Below, one piece after another: positions 6,553-14,540 of a stretch of DNA of 43,923 bases; the stretch's first letter is position 1, and every line of letters begins with the position of its first letter. Source of the stretch: Candidatus Saccharibacteria bacterium UBA1103 (lineage in GTDB: Bacteria > Patescibacteriota > Saccharimonadia > Saccharimonadales > Saccharimonadaceae); assembly GCA_002313515.1 (NCBI GenBank), contig DCBQ01000008.1:65753-109675 (forward strand). Direction: 5' to 3'. Made by a program: the position numbers and the translations under genes. Under the pieces are notes generated by a model, which made no database searches, was not told the DNA's origin, and saw only the letters and a list, made by a program, of their open reading frames with translations.

Positions 6553-9441
6553 TTAATTCATAACATGACGCCTAGTGATAGTTCTAACACACAGGAATAT
6601 CGCAAGAACAATTACGGTTGAGGAACTAATTATAGCGCCTTCTTGTAGCAATGGCGTGCGATAGATGAGCTTGACCCTATGCTCACCAGGAGATAGCCGC
6701 AAGGCCATATACATTATGTTAGCGCGACGAAGATTCACTTCTTTACCGTCAACGTAAGCCATCCAACCCTCAGAGTAGGGAATAGACAGAGCAAGCCACT
6801 TACATGTGCCAACCTTAATATTACCCTCAACTGAATTGCCTGTAATTTTAATGCCCTTCAGACTTTCAGCCGCAAGGCGTTCCATGTCTTTGGCGTAATC
6901 CTTATTAGACTGCACGGTAACATCCAATGAATCAAAACTATACACCCCCGGGACAGAGAAAGACAGTGTAATTACGTCGTCATGGCCATTATTGGCTCCC
7001 ATATTTATTGCAAAGTCATGCCGATTAGCATACCAGTTATAGGTAGGCGTTTTATACAGAATAGTGCGATAGAATCCCTTGTGACTATCCGTCGACAATC
7101 GAATAGTAGTTTTTTCTATAGGCTTCCAGAATCTTGCACTGTGCATTACACCAATTTTATTATATTGTTTTTCCCGGTTAAGGCGATTTAAATTGTATAA
7201 ATTGTTAGGATCAACAGAAGTGTCATCGCTATACAACTGTTTTGGCGACGTACTGTCATATCTCAGGCCACTCAGCTGAACAAACATATTGCCAGGCTGA
7301 TTATTCTTAACGATCAATCTAACTGTAGCTCCGGCGTCTGTAACAATAATCTTATGATCCTTTACAGTTATGCCAGTTGCTCTGCTAGTTCGACCATACT
7401 TAATTGCGTAGCTCAGGTTGTGCTCTTTAGTATTCTGTTTGCCTTTATTGGTGTGTCTACTGCATGACTGACTATTGTTCAGGACAAGATATTTTCTCAT
7501 TAACTGTTCACGACCAACTATATCCGCCATTTGCCATTCGCACGTAGATATCGTATCTTTGTATGTATATCCCATAGGTAGTACATACTTATTCTCATAG
7601 ATCTTATATCTATTAGAAATCGATTTATTAATGTATTTTTGCTGCTCCAGGTTTACACTACCATACCATTTAGACAACGACGCCCTAAGGCTTTTTGCTT
7701 CCGTCGAGTTAGCCGTTGTCGTTTTGAGATACTTGAAGCCATTGGGCACAGGACCATTATCACTCACTGGTATTGTGTAATACTTTACGGACGCCAAAGA
7801 GAGCAGAGTAGACCTGTCGTCAAGTTCGTCATACCAATGCGTATGGTTGTCCCCCAGCCCCAATTTGCTATAAAATTCATGCATATAAGGGTTAGCAGTA
7901 GACCAGTAATAAGATGTCGACGGAACAGAGTTAGTAAAACCGCTATTAGTAGTGACAGATCTACCTGAATATCGATAGAATTCATTACGTTTGATGTCTC
8001 TACTATTAAGCTTCTTTACCGCACGCGCATCATCGTTTTTAATATACCTCATATCTTCAGACGATAAAGTTTTATAGGCAAATGCACCCTCAGAGAATCC
8101 ATTTATATAACATCCAAGAACAATAACGCCCAATAAAGATATAACTACCATACTAGATTCGCGCATTATTCTGGCTATATAGTCACTGCCTCTTGTTATC
8201 GCTAGGAATAAAACAAACACAAGGGCCACTACGACGGCCGCCAAAGTACTCTCTAGCCTCGACCGATCGAACAAAAAGCACAAGGTTGCATACCCAGCAA
8301 CCGCCAAGGCCATACGCCGAATACCTACAGTATCGGCATCGCGCATATCCTGCCATTTAATTACAAGTATGTATGAAAAGATAAGCGGTAACGCAAATGC
8401 CCATCTATTATCTGCATACAAGAACCCATTAATGGCCTTTGCCAGCAATGGCAGTAAGAGTATAGTCAAAGCACCCATAACCATAGCCTTTAACAAACTG
8501 TGACCCTTAGTTAAGAATAGGCATCCAACAGACAAGACAGCTATCGGCGACATAGCAAGTATTAAATTTCCATCAAAATTTTCAACTGAGACAAATGCAG
8601 CCGGCAGATTGCTATAATAAGACCAGGGCCACAATGTCGAATCTACAACACCACTGTCAAGGCGTCCGCCAGAAAACATTGCATAACCAACGGGTAGTAG
8701 CACTACAGCTGCCAATGATACACCCGCCAACGAATAAGCAAATATCTTCAACAGCGGCTTGATATATCGATGCATCTCTTTTTTGTACGACAATACAAGC
8801 CATAAAATAACAAACGATGCGTCCAGTATTGCACATATACCCATGAAATATATATTGCTTATCGATAGCAAAAACACAGACACAGTCAGTGCAATGCCAC
8901 TCTTATTCTGGAGTACACGGTAGGTTCCGGTTACTATAAGCGGCAAATATATCATCGGTAGTTCGAACATAATTTGCCACGTACCGTATACAATGGACCA
9001 GGCACAGAAGGTATACGATATAGCACCGATTAAAATTGAGGTACACCGTCTTACGCCTAGTGCTTTACACATAAACGCAAACGATAAACCAGCAAGATAC
9101 ATTTTAGCAACGACAAGGAAGCCATATAAGATATATGTATACTTACTTGGAACAAATGCCGATAGCCAGCTCGTTGGGTCAGTAAGGCCGTAGTAATGAA
9201 GAGTTGTTAGTACATCACCACCCATTCCAATATTGAAATCCCACAGAGGCAAAGACCAATCACCGGAAATAACACTCGAAACACAGTTGCGAATATACAC
9301 GCCTACATATTGAAGTGCACGAAAATGTTGCCGAATGCTATCTCCTTGATGGATAAACGTATTGCCATCTGTAAAATAACCCCAAAATATGACAGTGGAA
9401 ACAAAGACGAACAGTAGCGTATACGTGACAATAAAGCGCAT
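6553..9441 (-). CDS. YfhO-family polytopic membrane protein (GT-C-like)
   Basis: 962 residues, normal for YfhO. Twelve or so TM helices fill the first 440 residues, with the family motif region DFNIGMGGDVLTTLHYYGL (about 68-86) and PTSWLSAFVP. A large extracytoplasmic beta-rich domain (about 450-930) and one last TM helix follow (about 934-955). YfhO proteins are lipid-linked-sugar glycosyltransferases implicated in decorating lipoteichoic or wall polymers. Here it lies directly after the teichoic acid export genes, on the same strand, so polymer glycosylation outside the membrane is a reasonable guess. It has its own candidate promoter, whose spacer contains nine G in a row (9474-9482), suggesting phase-variable expression. 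Convergent with the membrane cassette on the right edge of 6488. Confidence 0.88.
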   Translation of the reverse strand: MRFIVTYTLLFVFVSTVIFWGYFTDGNTFIHQGDSIRQHFRALQYVGVYIRNCVSSVISGDWSLPLWDFNIGMGGDVLTTLHYYGLTDPTSWLSAFVPSKYTYILYGFLVVAKMYLAGLSFAFMCKALGVRRCTSILIGAISYTFCAWSIVYGTWQIMFELPMIYLPLIVTGTYRVLQNKSGIALTVSVFLLSISNIYFMGICAILDASFVILWLVLSYKKEMHRYIKPLLKIFAYSLAGVSLAAVVLLPVGYAMFSGGRLDSGVVDSTLWPWSYYSNLPAAFVSVENFDGNLILAMSPIAVLSVGCLFLTKGHSLLKAMVMGALTILLLPLLAKAINGFLYADNRWAFALPLIFSYILVIKWQDMRDADTVGIRRMALAVAGYATLCFLFDRSRLESTLAAVVVALVFVLFLAITRGSDYIARIMRESSMVVISLLGVIVLGCYINGFSEGAFAYKTLSSEDMRYIKNDDARAVKKLNSRDIKRNEFYRYSGRSVTTNSGFTNSVPSTSYYWSTANPYMHEFYSKLGLGDNHTHWYDELDDRSTLLSLASVKYYTIPVSDNGPVPNGFKYLKTTTANSTEAKSLRASLSKWYGSVNLEQQKYINKSISNRYKIYENKYVLPMGYTYKDTISTCEWQMADIVGREQLMRKYLVLNNSQSCSRHTNKGKQNTKEHNLSYAIKYGRTSRATGITVKDHKIIVTDAGATVRLIVKNNQPGNMFVQLSGLRYDSTSPKQLYSDDTSVDPNNLYNLNRLNREKQYNKIGVMHSARFWKPIEKTTIRLSTDSHKGFYRTILYKTPTYNWYANRHDFAINMGANNGHDDVITLSFSVPGVYSFDSLDVTVQSNKDYAKDMERLAAESLKGIKITGNSVEGNIKVGTCKWLALSIPYSEGWMAYVDGKEVNLRRANIMYMALRLSPGEHRVKLIYRTPLLQEGAIISSSTVIVLAIFLCVRTITRRHVMN

Positions 9442-9467
9442 CCAACCTGACCGCTTATTCCACCAAC

Positions 9468-9495
9468 AAAATACCCCCCCCCGATAAGGTTTTAA
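9468..9495 (-). promoter_or_regulatory. Candidate promoter with G9 spacer, upstream of the YfhO gene
   Basis: On the minus strand TTAAAA (9495-9490), a 16-base spacer ending in nine G (9482-9474), then TATTTT (9473-9468). Slippage in the G-run would change the spacer length. Both boxes match consensus at only four of six positions. Confidence 0.4.
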
Positions 9496-9551
9496 TCCTT
9501 TGGATTAGCACACTTTGGCTAACCCTGCTAGTACTTATATTGTTACGTCTA

Positions 9552-9579
9552 CCTTTCATAGCGCCTACCTTTCATAGAA
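9552..9579 (-). repeat. Tandem duplication at the tagH stop codon
   Basis: CTACCTTTCATAG occurs twice, about 16 bases apart, near 9549-9561 and 9565-9577. One copy is the end of tagH (Tyr-Glu-Arg-stop on the minus strand); the other lies just after its stop. Confidence 0.8.
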
Positions 9580-10335
9580 CTTTACCGCATCACGAATTTT
9601 ACCGTCAAAGGTTAGTTTACCTTTGTCCAGCACCAAACCACGCTGACAGAAATCGATGGCAGAGCCGCCGGAGTGAGTGACCAGTAGGAAAGTTATATCC
9701 TTCTTACTACAGATTTCGTGAACCTTTTTGCGGCACTTTTGCTGGAAGGCGCGGTCACCAACACTCAACGCCTCGTCGACCACCAGGATATCCGGGTCTA
9801 TATGGGCGTTAATGGCAAAACCTAGGCGCGCCCGCATGCCACTGGAATAGGTACGAACTTGCTGGTCAATATATTCGCCAATATCGGCAAAATTAACAAT
9901 CTTTTTTTCTAGCTCTTTAATCTCTGGCTTATCCAGACCCAGCAGCATACCCTTTAGATAAATGTTCTCGCGACCGGTAAAATAGTTATCAAAACCGGCG
10001 GACAGTTCGAGCAGGGCGCTCACGCGGCCATTCACGATGACTTCGCCGCGCGACGGGAAGACTACACCAGTAATCATCTTTAGCATGGTGGATTTACCGG
10101 CACCATTGTTGCCCAGGATTGCCACCGATTCTCCACGCTTAATCTTGAACGACAGGTTGTTATTGGCCTTCTTAATCTTATAATTGCCGTGCTTAAATAC
10201 GTATGCCAACAGGCGCTGATGCTCGCTAGAATACAGGCGGTATTCCTTGGTCACGTTCTTAAACTCAATCGCCACGTCGTCGAGGCTTTTGACTAGCTCC
10301 GTCTTCTTTGCTACTTTCGCATCCTTCCTGCTCAT
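9565..10335 (-). CDS. tagH: Teichoic acid/polysaccharide export ABC transporter ATPase
   Basis: 256 residues. The ATPase half of a TagGH/Wzm-Wzt type exporter that moves lipid-linked wall polymer across the membrane. Walker A is GNNGAGKST (about 75-83), the signature is YSSGMRARL (about 165-173), Walker B is ILVVDEALSVGD (about 184-195), and the switch His is in LLVTHSGG. The family marker GRVSALLELSAGFDNYFTGREN lies between. It ends right after the ATPase core (AVKFYER), lacking the long C-terminal extension of Bacillus TagH or the sugar-binding domain of some Wzt proteins. Start and stop overlap with tagG by ATGA, so the two subunits are made together. A short duplication follows the stop. 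Confidence 0.94.
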   Translation of the reverse strand: MSRKDAKVAKKTELVKSLDDVAIEFKNVTKEYRLYSSEHQRLLAYVFKHGNYKIKKANNNLSFKIKRGESVAILGNNGAGKSTMLKMITGVVFPSRGEVIVNGRVSALLELSAGFDNYFTGRENIYLKGMLLGLDKPEIKELEKKIVNFADIGEYIDQQVRTYSSGMRARLGFAINAHIDPDILVVDEALSVGDRAFQQKCRKKVHEICSKKDITFLLVTHSGGSAIDFCQRGLVLDKGKLTFDGKIRDAVKFYER

Positions 10336-11189
10336 AATAGATCCGCAATCTCCTTGCGCGTACGCTTATATACCCGAAACGCCAACAGTGTCATTACCAC
10401 GAAAATTATTAGGAATACAATCAGCTGCTTTGGCCGCTCCCATATCCATTGATGATAGAGCAGGGCATCACGATAGCCCTCGACAAAGAAAGTAATTGGG
10501 TTAAACATAGCAATGTCGCTAATCCAGCCCATAGAGGTGCCGCGAACATTCCATATCACACCCGAAACCCAGAAGAGGATACGTACAATGGATTTGACTA
10601 ACTGCTTAAAGTCCTTACTAATCACCTCTAGTGGCGCCGAAAAAATTGACCACATCATGAAGAATAGCGCCATTAGTAGCGTGTAAATCGGTAGCTGAAT
10701 CCAAGTGATATCAAAGGTATCGCCGCGCATCAAGAAGTATACCAAGCAAATACCCAGCAGCACCACGTGCATGAATAGATTAGATAGCACCACAAAAATC
10801 GGGATTGCTACGACTGGAAACTTCATCTTAGTCACCAGGTAGCTATATTTCTTGATCGAGCCCATGCCAGCGCTAATCACATCAGAGCAAAAGAACCACG
10901 CCACCAGGCCCGCCACTAGCCACGGGAACAGGTCGATGTCCTTACCAGCCATAGCGTTAGCCCTCAGGCCAAAGCGTAGGACAAACCAATAAACCAATAG
11001 GTAAATCAGCGGTCGGGCGATCGCCCATAGCCAGTTAAAGATAGCGCCCTTGTATTCCTTCTGGATGTCTACCCACGCCATTTGCATAATCTGGGGCGCA
11101 AAGTCATGGAGCTCACCCAAGATACCGGCAGTAGTCAGGGACTTATCTACTGGTTGTTTGGGTGATTTGGCGGATTTTTTAGCTGGCAT
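10332..11189 (-). CDS. tagG: Teichoic acid/polysaccharide ABC exporter permease
   Basis: 285 residues with six TM helices of the ABC-2 type. The N-terminal amphipathic region WVDIQKEYKGAIFNWLWAIARP is characteristic of TagG/Wzm permeases, as is the C-terminal FNPITFFVEGYRDALLYHQW. It forms the membrane channel with the following TagH ATPase. The N-terminus has a Lys/Ser-rich extension of about 20 residues. The start overlaps the end of tagD by 11 bases and the end overlaps tagH by four, making a tight tagD-tagG-tagH unit. Confidence 0.93.
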   Translation of the reverse strand: MPAKKSAKSPKQPVDKSLTTAGILGELHDFAPQIMQMAWVDIQKEYKGAIFNWLWAIARPLIYLLVYWFVLRFGLRANAMAGKDIDLFPWLVAGLVAWFFCSDVISAGMGSIKKYSYLVTKMKFPVVAIPIFVVLSNLFMHVVLLGICLVYFLMRGDTFDITWIQLPIYTLLMALFFMMWSIFSAPLEVISKDFKQLVKSIVRILFWVSGVIWNVRGTSMGWISDIAMFNPITFFVEGYRDALLYHQWIWERPKQLIVFLIIFVVMTLLAFRVYKRTRKEIADLL

Positions 11190-11748
11190 CCTCGCCTAAG
11201 TCCGCCTTAATCTTACTGGTCGACACGCCCTCGGTGCGGGGCAGGTAAACCACGTCGCACAAGTCGCGCAGCTGTTCAAAATGCTCGTCGCCCTCCCAGT
11301 CCGAACCCATCACCACCGTATCAACGTGATAGTTTTTAACGTCGTCGCGCTTTTGTTCCCAACACTTTTCCGGGATCACTAGATCAACATAACGAATTGC
11401 CTCTAGCATCATCTTGCGATGCGCATAGTCATGATAAGATTGCTTCTTGCCCGCCTTCATTTTATTAAACTCATCCGTCGACAGAGCAACAATTAGGTAG
11501 TCGCCCAGCGCCTTAGCCCGACGGAGCAGGTTAATATGACCCCAGTGCAGCAGGTCATAGGTACCATAGGTTAGCACACGGTGCACCCGTGGTTCCGACG
11601 GGTCAATATTGGCCGCTGCAATCTTGCCGTCCAACTGCTCCTTTTGTAAAACCTTTGACGTATCATTCAACTTAGCCTGAATCGCCTTAGTTATATCATC
11701 TTGGTTACCGTTTATGTAAAACGTTCCGCCGGTTATATTTACGTTCAT
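11179..11748 (-). CDS. tagD: Glycerol-3-phosphate cytidylyltransferase
   Basis: 189 residues. Converts CTP and sn-glycerol 3-phosphate to CDP-glycerol and pyrophosphate, giving the activated monomer for poly(glycerol phosphate) teichoic acid. The nucleotidyltransferase core starts near residue 58: RVLTYGTYDLLHWGHINLLRRA contains HWGH of the HxGH motif, and the C-terminal RTEGVSTSKI matches the RTxGISTT motif. An N-terminal extension of about 55 residues (MNVNITGGTFYINGNQDDITKAIQAKL...) is not part of usual TagD (about 130 residues) and may help assembly. A promoter box TATAAT lies at 11786-11781, with a weak SD (GGATAA). First gene of tagDGH. Confidence 0.94.
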   Translation of the reverse strand: MNVNITGGTFYINGNQDDITKAIQAKLNDTSKVLQKEQLDGKIAAANIDPSEPRVHRVLTYGTYDLLHWGHINLLRRAKALGDYLIVALSTDEFNKMKAGKKQSYHDYAHRKMMLEAIRYVDLVIPEKCWEQKRDDVKNYHVDTVVMGSDWEGDEHFEQLRDLCDVVYLPRTEGVSTSKIKADLGEDAS

Positions 11749-11780
11749 ATTTATCCAATCTATCTTCTTATACTTACTAT

Positions 11781-11786
11781 ATTATA
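11781..11786 (-). promoter_or_regulatory. -10 box of tagD
   Basis: GTGATATAATATAG on the minus strand gives TATAAT at 11786-11781 (before the stop of the upstream gene begins at 11787). It allows tagDGH to be transcribed separately from the polymerase genes. Confidence 0.6.
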
Positions 11787-14540
11787 TCACTTCATCGCCA
11801 GGATTTTATCCAGCACGCGTTTACAGTTATTGTGATCCTGATAGGCAAATGTTCGATCAACCCGCTCCTGATACTTCTTTGACATCTTACAGCCATTTTC
11901 AACGACGTCGCATATCGCCTTAACAGTCGATTCATAGTCGTAGCAAACTGGGCCAAAGCCATCTTTTTCGTAAGAGAAGTAGCCAGGCTTGTATAAATGT
12001 GTTGCAAAAAACTCATCCTTGTCGAACTGCGCATAAATCACGGGCTTCTTCATGCTAGCAGCGTCAAAGACTACACTGGAATAGTCCGATACCATCAGGC
12101 TACTTTCGCAAATCAACTTGTTATAATTAGGGTTAGTGGTAACGCTAACCGTATCGTTTTGAACAAATTCAAAATCCGATAGATTAGCGGATAGTGCTGA
12201 ATGTAGAATAAACTCGATTTTATAGCCATTCAATCTGGCGCACGATACAATACGACCATCGCTAGTTAAATCTCTATAAAACCTAAAGTATTCACTAGTC
12301 CTTAGCGCCGAACTATAGGCGCGAAGGCCGTCATCATCAATAGAACTCGCCAAATTCGCACGCCACGTTGGCGCAATTAAAATAATTCTTTTGTCTGCAT
12401 CTGGCAGTAGCTTGTCATATCGAGGAAATCCAGTCATCCACACACAACTGTCGTCGTATCCATAGATACTACGCTTTATAGATTCGCATTCTGCCCTAGA
12501 TGCACATACAAAGCCTTTGATATCCTTCGTATAAACATTCAGCCAACTTGATATATCATCTTTGGTTACACCGTGTTGTAGAAATACAAAGTCCGATCGA
12601 TACATATCTTTAATGTAAATAGAGTCCTTACTAAACGGATTTACAACCCATTCATCGGCCTGTGATGAAATATTCCTACTGGCCAGTAAGAACAATCGTT
12701 TATATTTATTTGAGCTATAGTTTACAACCTTACCAATTTTCCTCATTTTATTGTAGCTACCGGAATTCTTATCTACGACAAAGTACGGGGCAACATTGGA
12801 CAGCTTATGCTTACATATATATTCAAATAATGCAGCCCCATTATCATTAGCCACATTCGGGCGATCAGATATCAGCCAAATCTGTTCATTCCGCAGACGA
12901 AGCCAGCGACGATGCAATATAGTAACAATGCGTAGGCGTAGAATATCACCACGATGCTCTCTCAACAGCCATCTAGCACAGCGAGCAAAGGATCGAACAA
13001 TAGCCTTAGTGGTTCTCTTGCGTGCGACAATTTTTAGTTTACGGCAGGTGTATATTGACCCATACTTCGTGTAATATAACCCTGTATCCATGGCAATCTT
13101 AGATTGCGGACCTGTTGAGAATGGCAGGTTAGACGCGAAATACTTGCGATACACCAGCTTGAACGCCAATGCCTTAAAACCCTTGCGCGGAACCTCAACC
13201 TTCACACCGTAGTTCGACAAGAACGGCTTATTAAAGAAGCACCTCTCGTATATATCCGTCTTAACAACCTTTATCGGTAAATCAGCACCATTAACAACGG
13301 CATATAACTGGTAATCTTTAGGCGGCAAGCTGCAATTCAAAGTTCCTGTTACGACGATATTGTCTCTATTTACATTAAAGGTATTTATGCACAGCACGCT
13401 ACGCCCACGCAAGTTAGTTAGGTGTCTACCCTTATAATATATACCATGCTTACGATACGAGATATCTTCCCAAACTTTATCGCCATACTTAAACTTTAGA
13501 AACTCCAGTTTATATTCTGACCAGATATTGTGTTGATCTAAAATAATATAATCATCAACGTATGATAGTAGCTGTTTTGTCTTTTCCATGTAGTTATCAA
13601 TTATATCCTGTGGAATCGTATGAGGTATATGCTCCTTTGCTCGGTACTGATAGTCGTAGGCAATATAGTATTGAACATACGGTATAACAAAGCCGTACCT
13701 CTTAATCGAAAAGTCTATTGCCCATTGATAGCACTTTTCAGGTGTAATAGTGTACCAATCTACGTCAGCGTTTTTGCTCTGAATCGCAGAGCCACCTATC
13801 GCACGCCTTCTATACATATGCTCTGACGAAGATATTATGCCCAACTTGCCTTGCTTTGTGATAACCTCTAATATAAACTTTGAGTCCTCACTATATTTAA
13901 TGGTTGTGTCATACTGTATGTCGCCAATAGCAGATGTCCTAAAAAATCCCGATGTTACGCTAAGTTGGATATGATCATATTCATTAAATATGTCAACTAC
14001 TTTATCGCGATTAAATTTATAGTCTAGCGAGGGATAGGTATCTAGTGCCTCAAAAAAATGCTGGCGTACGCCAATCACATCCATTTCAGGATGCTTCTTG
14101 AACATGCGTGCAGCCTTCTCGAATACGTCGTTCTGCCATTTGTCATCAGAATCAAGGAAGTTGACGTATTGACCGGACATATATTTCATACCCAAGTTGC
14201 GCGCCGCAGATACACCAGAGTTTGGTTGCTTTAGGTAAATAATATTATCGGGATATTTCGCCTGATACACACGGCATACCTCGTCACTGTTGTCGGGTGA
14301 TCCGTCGTTCACTAGGATCACCTGGATTTTATCAAAACCAATAGTCTGCGCCACCACCGAATCAATAGCCTCGGGCAAATACTGGGCACAATTGTATACT
14401 GGGATAATTACTGTGAATAGAAATTCACGTTGTTTATCGGTTTGATCGACAACGGTTATCTTTGATTGATCCGATTTCTGATTTATCGACTTTTTCTTAG
14501 ATATCGCCTTGGCTTTTGCTTTGGCCTTTGTACTGTTCAT
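11787..14540 (-). CDS. GT2 glycosyltransferase fused to CDP-glycerol glycerophosphotransferase
   Basis: 917 residues in two catalytic halves. Residues about 42-260 are a GT-A family 2 glycosyltransferase: FTVIIPVYNCAQYLPEAIDS, VNDGSPDNS, and the metal-binding LDSDD with the GVSAARN helix. Residues about 560-917 are a TagB/TagF-type glycerophosphotransferase: FLQHGVTKDD with the catalytic-type His, GFPRYDKLL, IILIAPTWRAN, and the late MVSDYSSVVFDAA that binds CDP-glycerol. A beta-rich middle segment (about 380-480) looks like an accessory domain. It may add sugars and glycerol phosphate to the same polymer. The gene starts within the stop of the preceding gene (ATGA) and is strongly Lys/Ala rich at its N-terminus. 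Confidence 0.9.
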   Translation of the reverse strand: MNSTKAKAKAKAISKKKSINQKSDQSKITVVDQTDKQREFLFTVIIPVYNCAQYLPEAIDSVVAQTIGFDKIQVILVNDGSPDNSDEVCRVYQAKYPDNIIYLKQPNSGVSAARNLGMKYMSGQYVNFLDSDDKWQNDVFEKAARMFKKHPEMDVIGVRQHFFEALDTYPSLDYKFNRDKVVDIFNEYDHIQLSVTSGFFRTSAIGDIQYDTTIKYSEDSKFILEVITKQGKLGIISSSEHMYRRRAIGGSAIQSKNADVDWYTITPEKCYQWAIDFSIKRYGFVIPYVQYYIAYDYQYRAKEHIPHTIPQDIIDNYMEKTKQLLSYVDDYIILDQHNIWSEYKLEFLKFKYGDKVWEDISYRKHGIYYKGRHLTNLRGRSVLCINTFNVNRDNIVVTGTLNCSLPPKDYQLYAVVNGADLPIKVVKTDIYERCFFNKPFLSNYGVKVEVPRKGFKALAFKLVYRKYFASNLPFSTGPQSKIAMDTGLYYTKYGSIYTCRKLKIVARKRTTKAIVRSFARCARWLLREHRGDILRLRIVTILHRRWLRLRNEQIWLISDRPNVANDNGAALFEYICKHKLSNVAPYFVVDKNSGSYNKMRKIGKVVNYSSNKYKRLFLLASRNISSQADEWVVNPFSKDSIYIKDMYRSDFVFLQHGVTKDDISSWLNVYTKDIKGFVCASRAECESIKRSIYGYDDSCVWMTGFPRYDKLLPDADKRIILIAPTWRANLASSIDDDGLRAYSSALRTSEYFRFYRDLTSDGRIVSCARLNGYKIEFILHSALSANLSDFEFVQNDTVSVTTNPNYNKLICESSLMVSDYSSVVFDAASMKKPVIYAQFDKDEFFATHLYKPGYFSYEKDGFGPVCYDYESTVKAICDVVENGCKMSKKYQERVDRTFAYQDHNNCKRVLDKILAMK

